A stretch of DNA of 11,415 nucleotides from Flavobacteriaceae bacterium (GTDB lineage Bacteria > Bacteroidota > Bacteroidia > Flavobacteriales > Flavobacteriaceae): assembly GCA_030834365.1 (NCBI GenBank), contig JAURFJ010000035.1, forward strand, positions 1 through 11,415, written 5' to 3'. Under the pieces are notes generated by a model, which was not told the DNA's origin, did no database searches, and saw only the letters and a program-made list of their open reading frames with translations. Position 1 is the first letter of the stretch, and every line of letters starts with the position of its first letter. The translations under genes were made by a program, and so were the position numbers. This document shows, in pieces, positions 1-7,296 of the stretch.

Positions 1-22
1 GTGCTCCTTTTCTTCTAGACAT
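1..22 (-). CDS. ExbD/TolR-like biopolymer transport protein, first seven codons only (partial)
   Basis: On the minus strand an ATG at 22-20 opens a frame reading MSRRKGA before the window ends. It lies 6 bases after the stop of the four-helix membrane protein gene and 13 bases after an AGGA that could act as a ribosome binding site. A short basic start of the type MxxRK is usual for flavobacterial ExbD proteins, which continue into one transmembrane helix, and exbD normally follows exbB. The assignment therefore rests on position and on seven residues only. ExbD would pair with ExbB to use the proton gradient for TonB-dependent outer-membrane uptake. The remainder of the gene lies outside the window. 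Confidence 0.5.
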
Positions 23-28
23 AGCTTT

Positions 29-475
29 TTATTTTCCTATTAAACGCTTAAGACTAGGTACAACCATAAGTACTATGGCGATCACAAGCATTCCGTAAAA
101 AATGTTTAGCAATGTACCAATAGTTTTGACCGTACCTACAGTAGTTGAAAGCCCGCGCTCAGATTGAACAGCCTCTACCACTTGCTCTTCACCCCCGGCA
201 ATGGCATAACCAATTACGGTTAATACTACTGCAAAGCCGAGCGCTTTTAAAATTCTCATTACTCCTCCTTTAGAAGAGAATGCCTTTTTGAATCCAAAGA
301 TCAAAGAAGCAGCCGTTGCCACTAGCAGTAGCAAGAATACAATTTTGAACATAAGGTCCATGGGCACACTTTTAATCGCCTCTGAAGGTGGCATATCGGT
401 CTCTGGAAGACTCGACCATAGAACTGCAGAAAGCACTCCTAGCACTATGAGAACAATTTTAATGATTCTGTGCAT
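29..475 (-). CDS. conserved-type four-helix inner-membrane protein of unknown function, between exbB and exbD
   Basis: I do not recognise a named family. The 148-residue product has four hydrophobic segments, at about residues 4-22, 41-61, 75-93 and 117-139. Basic residues cluster in the 62-74 loop (KKAFSSKGG) and at the C-terminus (LKRLIGK). Acidic residues dominate the loops at 23-32 and 95-107. By the positive-inside rule both ends face the cytoplasm. No catalytic motif or cleavable signal peptide is evident. The gene starts 27 bases after exbB stops and ends 6 bases before an exbD-like start, so it is almost certainly co-transcribed with the energy-transducing complex. From memory, Bacteroidota often carry an uncharacterised membrane protein here. 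An accessory role in the ExbBD-TonB complex is inference from position only. Confidence 0.75.
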   Translation of the reverse strand: MHRIIKIVLIVLGVLSAVLWSSLPETDMPPSEAIKSVPMDLMFKIVFLLLLVATAASLIFGFKKAFSSKGGVMRILKALGFAVVLTVIGYAIAGGEEQVVEAVQSERGLSTTVGTVKTIGTLLNIFYGMLVIAIVLMVVPSLKRLIGK

Positions 476-502
476 GATTTCGTGATTTAAGAGTTCTACT
501 TA

Positions 503-1231
503 TTATTTCTTAAGGGCAGCTAGCATATCGATAAGAGAGATTGAAGAATCTTCCATATCGTTTACGATAGCATCGATTTTAGCGATGATGTAGTTATAGA
601 AAATTTGAAGAATAATCGCAACAATAAGACCGAATACTGTGGTCAAAAGGGCTACCTGAATATCACCTGCAATAAGTGATGCTGATAGGTTACCTACTGC
701 AGCAATCTTTTGGAAGGCCTGAATCATACCGATTACCGTACCCATGAACCCAAGCATCGGGGCGATGGCGATAAATAAAGACAACCATGAAACGTTTTTC
801 TCTAATTGCCCCATCTGGACACCTCCGTATGAAACAACTGCCTTCTCAGCAGCCTCAACTCCGTCGCTTGCGCGCTCAAGACCTTGGTAGAAAATAGAGG
901 CAACTGGGCCTTTAGTATCTCTACATACTGACTTAGCCTCTTCAATACCACCTGAAGCTAATGCCTGCTCGACACTCTCCTTCAATTTTGCAGTATTAGT
1001 AGTAGCCATGTTAAGGTAAAGAATACGCTCGATGGCTACCGCAAGACCTAAAATCAAAGAAAGCAACACAATCCCCATAAAGGCAGGCCCTCCAGCAATA
1101 AATTGCTCTTTAAGTACTTGAGTAAATCCTTTTGAAGCAGCAGCTTCTTCTTGTAAAACAGCAGCAGAAGCAGATGCTGTACTAAAAATGAACATTCCAG
1201 CTGTAGCCAGAGTTAAGGTTAATCTTTTCAT
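503..1231 (-). CDS. exbB: MotA/TolQ/ExbB family proton channel protein
   Basis: This is the inner-membrane channel subunit that, with ExbD, converts proton flow into work on TonB for uptake of siderophores, vitamins or glycans through outer-membrane receptors. The 242 residues begin with a probable signal peptide (1-23, ending ASA-A), followed by transmembrane helices at about 50-70, 146-171 and 190-213. The second helix carries the family motif APMLGFMGTVIGM (157-169) and the third carries ALLTTVFGL (194-202), with the conserved threonines T165 and T197/T198. A cytoplasmic domain of about 75 residues separates helices one and two, as in ExbB/TolQ. The glutamate present in E. coli ExbB helix three (E176) is not present; Q192 and V193 occupy that place. 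The gene begins 116 bases after ansA stops and probably has its own promoter. TolQ is a possible alternative identity, but the exbD-like neighbour fits ExbB. Confidence 0.88.
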   Translation of the reverse strand: MKRLTLTLATAGMFIFSTASASAAVLQEEAAASKGFTQVLKEQFIAGGPAFMGIVLLSLILGLAVAIERILYLNMATTNTAKLKESVEQALASGGIEEAKSVCRDTKGPVASIFYQGLERASDGVEAAEKAVVSYGGVQMGQLEKNVSWLSLFIAIAPMLGFMGTVIGMIQAFQKIAAVGNLSASLIAGDIQVALLTTVFGLIVAIILQIFYNYIIAKIDAIVNDMEDSSISLIDMLAALKK

Positions 1232-1263
1232 TTTTTAAGACTTAAAATTTGTTAGTAACGGTT

Positions 1264-1271
1264 TAAAGATA
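1264..1271 (-). promoter_or_regulatory. possible Bacteroidota -7 promoter element for exbB (weak)
   Basis: Minus-strand TATCTTTA matches the TAnnTTTG consensus except at the last base. It would start transcription about 27 bases before the exbB start codon. The nearest TTG for a -33 element is at 1296-1298, a spacing of 24 bases, longer than the usual 17-23. The 116-base gap after ansA is the better argument for a promoter here. This exact site is tentative. Confidence 0.27.
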
Positions 1272-1347
1272 AAAAATTATTGATTCGAGCTTTTACAAGC
1301 GAGCACCAAGAAACAAAAAATAAAAGACCTAAAAAAAAGTGATGTAA

Positions 1348-2379
1348 TTATTTTACAGAAATTTCTCCGCAGAGCGAATCGACAAAGCTCTTTTTGAAGA
1401 CCTCGTAGGGAGTACCCAATGCCGCGAGATAATGTGCCTTAGCCAAGGCCGATTCGAGCGTCATGTCATAACCGTTAATTACCCCGCCCTCTAAGAGCAC
1501 ATTGCTTGCGGCATACCTACCCATCTCAACTGCTCCTCCTAGGCATTGTGAAACATTAATCACCGGCAGGCCCTGAGCCGCGGCGCGCTTAAGAAAGTCT
1601 CGAATAGAAGCACGCTGCATGCTATTTCCTGAACCGAATGTCTCGAGAATGACGGCCTTAGCCGCTGAAAAATCCGCATTAAAAATGGCGTCAGGCATAT
1701 TCGGGTAGAGCGTTATGACGTAGATAGATTGTTCCAGATCTTGACCTACTACCACATCTTTCCACTCCCCTGATGGTCTCAAAAGCAGATCGTTCTGAAT
1801 CTCCATGTGCACCCCAGAGCGCATAAGCCAGGGGTAGTTTGGTGAGTCAAAGGCCTGAAAATGATGCGCGTTAATTTTCGTGCTGCGATTAGCGCGGTAA
1901 AGCTTATATTCAAAATAGATGGCCACTTCCTGAAGAAGGGGAGCCCCATTGTGCTCGGTAGAAGCAATTTCTACGGCCGTGATCAAATTCTCTTTAGCGT
2001 CTGTTCGCAAGGTGCCAATAGGCAACTGTGAGCCGGTAAAAATCACTGGCTTCTTCAGATTCAATAACAGAAAACTTGCCATAGAAGCGGCATAGCTCAT
2101 CGTGTCGGTTCCGTGGAGCACTACAAACCCGAAATAGGCATCTTTTTTTTCAATGATCAGTCGCTGAAGTGCCATCCAATCTGGCGATTCGATGTTTGAG
2201 GAATCTTTGGGCCGATTAAGGGCAATATGATCGATGGTGCAATCGAGCAAAGAAAGCTCGGGAATGTGTTGGTCTAAGTCGTTAAATTCTACAGGGATCA
2301 AGGCATCGCTAGACTGACCCGCCAACATACCTATGGTTCCGCCCGTGTAAATAAGTAAGACAGATTTCGTAGTCTTCAT
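1348..2379 (-). CDS. ansA: type I (cytoplasmic) L-asparaginase
   Basis: The enzyme hydrolyses L-asparagine to aspartate and ammonia. At 343 residues it has the usual size for this family. The N-terminal hallmark YTGGTIGM is at 11-18, with T15 as the expected nucleophile. The second hallmark HGTDTM is at 89-94, supplying T91 and D92. GSQLPIGTLRTD (116-127) and the later K168 complete the expected active-site set. There is no signal peptide, which together with close likeness to E. coli AnsA places it in the cytoplasm rather than with the periplasmic type II enzymes. Its ATG overlaps the tatD stop by four bases (ATGA, 2376-2379), so translation is probably coupled. Aspartate made here can be transaminated to oxaloacetate, which suits its place downstream of the 2-oxoglutarate dehydrogenase genes; that link is inference. 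Confidence 0.93.
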   Translation of the reverse strand: MKTTKSVLLIYTGGTIGMLAGQSSDALIPVEFNDLDQHIPELSLLDCTIDHIALNRPKDSSNIESPDWMALQRLIIEKKDAYFGFVVLHGTDTMSYAASMASFLLLNLKKPVIFTGSQLPIGTLRTDAKENLITAVEIASTEHNGAPLLQEVAIYFEYKLYRANRSTKINAHHFQAFDSPNYPWLMRSGVHMEIQNDLLLRPSGEWKDVVVGQDLEQSIYVITLYPNMPDAIFNADFSAAKAVILETFGSGNSMQRASIRDFLKRAAAQGLPVINVSQCLGGAVEMGRYAASNVLLEGGVINGYDMTLESALAKAHYLAALGTPYEVFKKSFVDSLCGEISVK

Positions 2380-3149
2380 GACTGTTTAAAAATACGCGAG
2401 GCGTTCTCGGTAGTGCGCCGCGCTACCTCTGATTCAGAGAGCGCATAACACGAGGCTACTTTTTGAAGCACATTATAAAGGTAAGCAGGTTGATTGCGTT
2501 TTCCGCGGTAGGGCACCGGAGCCAAGTATGGCGCATCGGTCTCGAGCACGATATGCGAGATATCTATTTGTGCCAAAAACTGATCGATTTGACCGTTTTT
2601 AAAGGTAACCACCCCTCCAATTCCCAAGGCTAGATCTAGGGATATAGCCCGTTTGGCCTGTTCTAAAGTACCGGTGAAACAGTGTAATATGCCACTGACC
2701 TTTATACCAATAGCCCGCAGTGATTCTAGTGTCTCAAAGACCTGATCAAAGGCCTCTCTGCAATGAATGACTATGGGCAAGTCTAGTTTATGCGCCCATT
2801 TAATTTGCTGTTCAAAGGCGTAGCGCTGTATTTCGAGCGTAGAGGGGTCCCAATACAGGTCAATTCCGATCTCGCCGACTGCGACGGCATAACCTTGAGC
2901 TAGCTCCTTCTCTACCACGGCTAACTGGTAGTCGACATCGTCTTTTACATGGGTCGGATGCAACCCTGCCATCAACAGAATGCGGTCACCGTATTGCTCT
3001 TTTAAGGCCTTCATAGCCGGGTAGTATTCCGCGTCAATGGCCGGAAGAAAAAATCGCTCAACACCCAATTCTTGGGCGTGAGCGATTAAGTCATGTACAT
3101 CTTCAGCAAATTCTTCCGAATAGAGATGAATATGCGTGTCGGTGAGCAT
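2376..3149 (-). CDS. tatD: TatD family metal-dependent hydrolase (putative deoxyribonuclease)
   Basis: This 257-residue protein is an amidohydrolase-fold enzyme of the TatD group. Characterised members are metal-dependent DNases, some with 3'-5' exonuclease activity in DNA repair or degradation; the substrate here is not known. The expected metal ligands are visible: H6 and H8 in TDTHIHL, E93 in VGEIGID, H129 in VIHCRE, H156 in LHCFTG and D205 in ETDAPYL. The C-terminal PYRGKRNQP (213-221) is also typical. There is no signal peptide. The start codon directly abuts the sucB stop (TAGATG, no spacer) and there is no clear Shine-Dalgarno, so it is likely translated by reinitiation from sucB. Its stop overlaps the ansA start. 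Confidence 0.92.
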   Translation of the reverse strand: MLTDTHIHLYSEEFAEDVHDLIAHAQELGVERFFLPAIDAEYYPAMKALKEQYGDRILLMAGLHPTHVKDDVDYQLAVVEKELAQGYAVAVGEIGIDLYWDPSTLEIQRYAFEQQIKWAHKLDLPIVIHCREAFDQVFETLESLRAIGIKVSGILHCFTGTLEQAKRAISLDLALGIGGVVTFKNGQIDQFLAQIDISHIVLETDAPYLAPVPYRGKRNQPAYLYNVLQKVASCYALSESEVARRTTENASRIFKQS

Positions 3150-4376
3150 CTAGAGTTCTAGGGCTTTTTTAACATCTCCGCCCATTAAGTGTTCTAGCGG
3201 ATTCTCTATAGCCTCTTTGACCGCCACCAAAAAGCCAACAGACTCGCGTCCGTCGATGATACGGTGGTCGTAAGAAAGCGCCAAATACATGACGGGGGCA
3301 ATGGCGATTTCTTTATTCTTCACAATGGGGCGCTCTACGATATTGTGCATGCCCAAGATGGCGCTCTGTGGAGGGTTAATAATAGGTGTACTCAACATAG
3401 ATCCGAAGACCCCTCCGTTTGAGATGGTAAAGGTTCCACCCGTCATTTCATCTACCGTAATCAGTCCGTCTCTAGCGCGTAAAGCAAGGCGCTTCACCTC
3501 ATTCTCTACCCCACTGAAAGTCAGCTTTTCGGCGTTGCGAATCACCGGAACCATAAGTCCCTTAGGCCCTGAAACGGCAATACTTATATCGCAGAAATCG
3601 TAAGAGATCATTTCTTTTCCGTCAATCATTGAATTAACGGCCGGATACTGTTCGAGGGCGCGGATAACAGCCTTGGTGAAAAACGACATGAATCCTAAGC
3701 CCACATCGTGCTTCTCTTTAAAGACCTCTTTGTACTGAGCTCTAAGCTCAAATACGGCAGACATGTCAACCTCGTTAAAGGTAGTCAGCATGGCGGTCTC
3801 GTTTTTAGCAGAAACCAAGCGCTCGGCCACCTTTCTTCTGAGCATAGACAGTTTAGTACGCGTCTGTCCGCGATCAGCCCCATCGGCCACAGAACCCATA
3901 GCTATGTTGGCATTCACCACGTCATCTTTAGTTATTCGACCGTCTCTGCCCGTACCCTTTACAGCATTTGGCTCAAGGCCTTTTTCGTCTAGCAGCTTCT
4001 TGGCAGCAGGTGAAGGTACGCCCGATGCATAGGTGGCGGCAGCAGGCTCTGAAACAGCGGCTGGCACTGTAGCTGCCGCCGGAACTGTATTCGCAGCTTT
4101 TTCAGCCGGCTTGGCTGAAGCTGTTGCTTCTGGAGCGGCTGCTGAAGTGTCAATAAGGCATACCACCTCTCCAACAGCAACTGCATCACCCTCTGAGGCT
4201 TTTAAAGTTATAATACCACTGGCCTCTGCGGGAAGTTCAAGTGTGGCTTTGTCAGAATCTACTTCGGCAATGGCCTGATCTTTTTCTACGTAATCTCCGT
4301 CTTGAACCAGCCAGGTGGCGATTTCAACTTCGGTGATCGACTCTCCCGGTGAGGGAACTTTCATTTCTAGAATCAT
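3150..4376 (-). CDS. sucB: 2-oxoglutarate dehydrogenase E2, dihydrolipoyllysine-residue succinyltransferase
   Basis: This is the core subunit of the 2-oxoglutarate dehydrogenase complex; it passes the succinyl group from E1 to coenzyme A in the TCA cycle. The 408 residues show a single N-terminal lipoyl domain (about 2-76) with lipoyl lysine K43 in DSDKATLE. An Ala/Pro-rich flexible linker (about 78-116) follows, then a peripheral-subunit-binding domain (about 118-155, PSPAAKKLLDEKG and GTGRDGRITKDDV). The catalytic acyltransferase domain (about 175-405) ends with the active-site motif HRIIDG (H371, D375). The layout and length match E. coli SucB, and the pairing with sucA favours the succinyl rather than acetyl enzyme. 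It starts 20 bases after sucA ends. No E3 (lpd) gene is nearby. Confidence 0.96.
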   Translation of the reverse strand: MILEMKVPSPGESITEVEIATWLVQDGDYVEKDQAIAEVDSDKATLELPAEASGIITLKASEGDAVAVGEVVCLIDTSAAAPEATASAKPAEKAANTVPAAATVPAAVSEPAAATYASGVPSPAAKKLLDEKGLEPNAVKGTGRDGRITKDDVVNANIAMGSVADGADRGQTRTKLSMLRRKVAERLVSAKNETAMLTTFNEVDMSAVFELRAQYKEVFKEKHDVGLGFMSFFTKAVIRALEQYPAVNSMIDGKEMISYDFCDISIAVSGPKGLMVPVIRNAEKLTFSGVENEVKRLALRARDGLITVDEMTGGTFTISNGGVFGSMLSTPIINPPQSAILGMHNIVERPIVKNKEIAIAPVMYLALSYDHRIIDGRESVGFLVAVKEAIENPLEHLMGGDVKKALEL

Positions 4377-4396
4377 GGTGTGGGCAGAACTAATGA

Positions 4397-7198
4397 TTAA
4401 AGTTTAAAATTATCGCGTGTTTGGTCAAACACGTAGTCTATGACTTGCTGATGTCTTCGTGCGGCACGCACGGCACTTCCGGCCGCCGGCGCACCGTAGA
4501 ATCGCCGAGAGGCTACTCTGAAATCACGCGCCTTGTCGTAATGCAATAAAAGGTGCGAATAGGCTCCCATATTTCTGGGTTCTTCTTGTGCCCAAACCAC
4601 GTCACTTACGTGACTGTACTTGGCTAAAACGGCATCAAGCTCTTCAATGGGCAACGGAAAGAGTTGCTCTAGGCGCACCAATGCAACGTCATTGCGCCCG
4701 GTCTCTTCGCGACGGGCGAGCAGGTCGTAATAAAACTTACCCGTGCAGAGCACTACTGTTTTTACCTGGTCGGCAGCTAATTCGGTCTCGTCTATGAGGG
4801 GCTGAAACTGGCCGTTGGCGAACTCTTCTTTGGTAGAAACCACTTTCGGATGCCTCAATAAGCTTTTGGGGGTGAACACCACTAATGGCTTCCGGAAAGC
4901 GGCTTTCTGTTGCCGTCTAAGCACGTGAAAGAGGTTGGCCGGAGTAGTCACGTCTACCACAAACATATTGTCTTTGGCGCAAAGCTGCAGGTAGCGTTCC
5001 ATTCTTGCCGATGAATGCTCAGCTCCTTGGCCTTCATAACCGTGAGGTAAAAACAAAACGAGACCGTTTTGCATTTTCCATTTATCCTCGGCCGCAGAGA
5101 GGTATTGGTCAATGACGATTTGAGCACCGTTCGAGAAATCTCCGAATTGGGCTTCCCATATCGTTAGCGTTGACGGGCTTGCCATGGCGTAACCGTAGTC
5201 AAAAGCCATAACCGCGTATTCAGAAAGCAACGAATTATAGATAAAAAAGGTTCCGTTCTGATGTGCACCTAACTCGTTCAGCAGCACCACCTCTTCTTCA
5301 TTCATCTCTGTTTTGAGCACCGCATGTCGGTGTGAAAAGGTTCCGCGCTCAACGTCTTGACCTGTAATGCGCACATCGTTTCCTTCTTCAAGAAGCGTGG
5401 CGTATGCCAATAACTCGCCCATGGCCCAATCTAGACGATTGTCTTCAAAATACATTTGCCTACGTGAATCGATTAGGCGCTCTGTTTTTCGGATGAGTTT
5501 ACGACCCTCTGGAAGGGTAGTGATACGCGCGGCCAAGACGTCTAGCTTTTGCAGGTCATAAGAGGTGTCGACCGATTGAAGCATGTGTTGGGCATCGGCG
5601 AGACCAGAAAAGGCCTCCCACTCGTCTTGCATAAAGGGGGTAATCACCGTCTTTTCAATCTTGCGTGAATCGATGAGGTCATTCTCGAGATTTGATTTGT
5701 ACTCCTCTTCTAAATTAGCCACAAAATCGGCTGCGATTATCCCTTGAGCAATGAGTTTATCGGCATACAAGTCGCGCGGATTTTTGTGTTTAGCTATGGC
5801 GCTGTACAGCAGCGGCTGCGTGAACTTCGGCTCGTCTCCTTCGTTATGACCGTATTTTCTATACCCCAACAAATCAATGAAAATGTCGAGCGAAAAGCGC
5901 ATTCGGTACTCAAGTGCCAATTGTGCCGCGTGAACGACAGCTTCAACATCATCAGCGTTTACGTGAAGTACGGGCGAAAGCGTAACCTTGGCCACGTCAG
6001 TGCAGTAGGTTGACGAACGGGCATCTAAATAATTAGTGGTGAAACCAATTTGGTTGTTCACCACAATATGAATGGTTCCTCCGGTGCGGTATCCATCGAG
6101 TTTCGCCATTTGAATGACCTCGTAAACTACCCCTTGCCCAGCAAAGGCAGCATCACCGTGTATCAAGATAGGAAGCACTTCCTGCGGTTGATCGCGGTGA
6201 TCGTTATCTTGCTTGGCACGGGTAATTCCCTCAACGATTCCATTCACCGTTTCTAGGTGCGAAGGATTCGGAGCAATGTTCATATTAACCACATGACCCG
6301 AAAGGGTTTCTCTCCTTGATGTCCAGCCTAAATGGTACTTTACATCTCCATCAAATATGGCCTCTTCGTAGTCTTTTCCGTCAAATTCCGAGAATATGTC
6401 TCTCGGAGACTTGCCGAATATATTGGTGAGCACATTCAATCGGCCGCGGTGAGCCATACCCATCACAAACTGCTTGACTCCCTTGGTAGCGGCAAGTTCG
6501 ATGATGGCGTCTAAAGCCGGAATCAACGACTCGTTACCCTCTAAGGAAAAGCGTTTTTGGCCGACGTATTTGGTATGCAAGAAACTCTCGAAAGCCACAG
6601 CTTCATTGAGTTTTCTTAGCATATAAACCTTTTGGTCGTTTGTGAAAACACTGCGATTGTCGTTTTGATTGAGCTGTTCCTGAATCCAAGCAATACGCTC
6701 AGGATTTCGCATATACATATACTCAACCCCTATAGATTCGCAGTAAATGCGTTCAAGGTGTTCGATTATTTTCCGTAGCGAGGCCTTTCCAATTCCGATG
6801 ATTTCGCCTGCACTGAACTCGAGATCAAGGTCGGGGGTCTGCAGGCCAAAGTTTTCAATAGCCAATGTAGGGCTGTACTTTCTACGCTCTCTTACAGGGT
6901 TGGTCTGGGTGAACAGGTGACCCCTAGTACGGTATCCGTCGATGAGCTTTACGACCTGAAATTCTTTTTGCACCGATTCCGGGATGGCCTGCACCGATCC
7001 GTCATTAAAATTTATCGCGTGGCCATTGGCTAATTCTCCAATATCCCAATCGTCTAAGACGCTTTCTGCCCCAAAGTCAAACCCCTGAAAGAAGGCCTTC
7101 CAGCTGGGCTCAACACTGTCTGGATCTTGCTGATACTGCTCGTACATCACCTCAAAAAGAGAGGTGTGAGCGGCGTTTAAAAATGAAAACTTATCCAT
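4397..7198 (-). CDS. sucA: 2-oxoglutarate dehydrogenase E1 component
   Basis: This thiamine-diphosphate enzyme decarboxylates 2-oxoglutarate and succinylates the lipoyl group of SucB. It is full length at 933 residues. The N-terminal E2-contacting segment is visible at about 5-43 (LNAAHTSLFEVMYEQY). KRFSLEGNESLIP (215-227) and GMAHRGRLNVL (247-257) are family signatures. The ThDP/metal motif runs from GDAAFAGQG (348-356) to NNQIGF (381-386). The C-terminal transketolase-type half carries GQDVERGTFSHRH (613-625), WEAQFGDF (681-688) and PHGYEGQGAEHSS (718-730). The end of the protein (GAPAAGS and RRHQQVIDYVFD) resembles other flavobacterial E1 subunits. It is the first gene of a probable sucA-sucB-tatD-ansA transcript. 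A good -7 promoter element lies just upstream. Confidence 0.97.
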   Translation of the reverse strand: MDKFSFLNAAHTSLFEVMYEQYQQDPDSVEPSWKAFFQGFDFGAESVLDDWDIGELANGHAINFNDGSVQAIPESVQKEFQVVKLIDGYRTRGHLFTQTNPVRERRKYSPTLAIENFGLQTPDLDLEFSAGEIIGIGKASLRKIIEHLERIYCESIGVEYMYMRNPERIAWIQEQLNQNDNRSVFTNDQKVYMLRKLNEAVAFESFLHTKYVGQKRFSLEGNESLIPALDAIIELAATKGVKQFVMGMAHRGRLNVLTNIFGKSPRDIFSEFDGKDYEEAIFDGDVKYHLGWTSRRETLSGHVVNMNIAPNPSHLETVNGIVEGITRAKQDNDHRDQPQEVLPILIHGDAAFAGQGVVYEVIQMAKLDGYRTGGTIHIVVNNQIGFTTNYLDARSSTYCTDVAKVTLSPVLHVNADDVEAVVHAAQLALEYRMRFSLDIFIDLLGYRKYGHNEGDEPKFTQPLLYSAIAKHKNPRDLYADKLIAQGIIAADFVANLEEEYKSNLENDLIDSRKIEKTVITPFMQDEWEAFSGLADAQHMLQSVDTSYDLQKLDVLAARITTLPEGRKLIRKTERLIDSRRQMYFEDNRLDWAMGELLAYATLLEEGNDVRITGQDVERGTFSHRHAVLKTEMNEEEVVLLNELGAHQNGTFFIYNSLLSEYAVMAFDYGYAMASPSTLTIWEAQFGDFSNGAQIVIDQYLSAAEDKWKMQNGLVLFLPHGYEGQGAEHSSARMERYLQLCAKDNMFVVDVTTPANLFHVLRRQQKAAFRKPLVVFTPKSLLRHPKVVSTKEEFANGQFQPLIDETELAADQVKTVVLCTGKFYYDLLARREETGRNDVALVRLEQLFPLPIEELDAVLAKYSHVSDVVWAQEEPRNMGAYSHLLLHYDKARDFRVASRRFYGAPAAGSAVRAARRHQQVIDYVFDQTRDNFKL

Positions 7199-7224
7199 TT
7201 AGAAAATCATAGGATTTCGACCCA

Positions 7225-7232
7225 CAAAAGTA
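7225..7232 (-). promoter_or_regulatory. -7 promoter element for sucA operon
   Basis: The minus strand reads TACTTTTG, a full match to the Bacteroidota TAnnTTTG element, 26 bases before the sucA ATG. Transcription would begin at about 7218-7220 and give a leader of roughly 20 bases. No TTG is seen at the usual -33 distance, so this is a one-element match. The 98-base gap (or so) between galE and sucA is the only place for a separate sucA promoter, which supports it. Confidence 0.55.
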
Positions 7233-7296
7233 AGACCTTTAGGGGGCTTCGCGCTATGTTTTGAGGTGATTTCGCAATATTTTAATGCCCTTTTTT

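Noticed and set aside
1289..1300. Small hairpin GCTT-TTAC-AAGC between ansA and exbB, considered as a terminator
   Set aside because: The stem is only 4 base pairs and no T run directly follows it on the minus strand.
3289..4032. Several other plus-strand open frames opposite sucB
   Set aside because: They lie wholly inside a well-supported gene, have no recognisable domains, and lack promoter or ribosome-site support.
4033..4278. Plus-strand Ala-rich open frame opposite sucB
   Set aside because: It is the antisense of the Ala/Pro-rich linker and lipoyl domain of SucB; its low-complexity composition mirrors the GC-rich Ala codons of the real gene.
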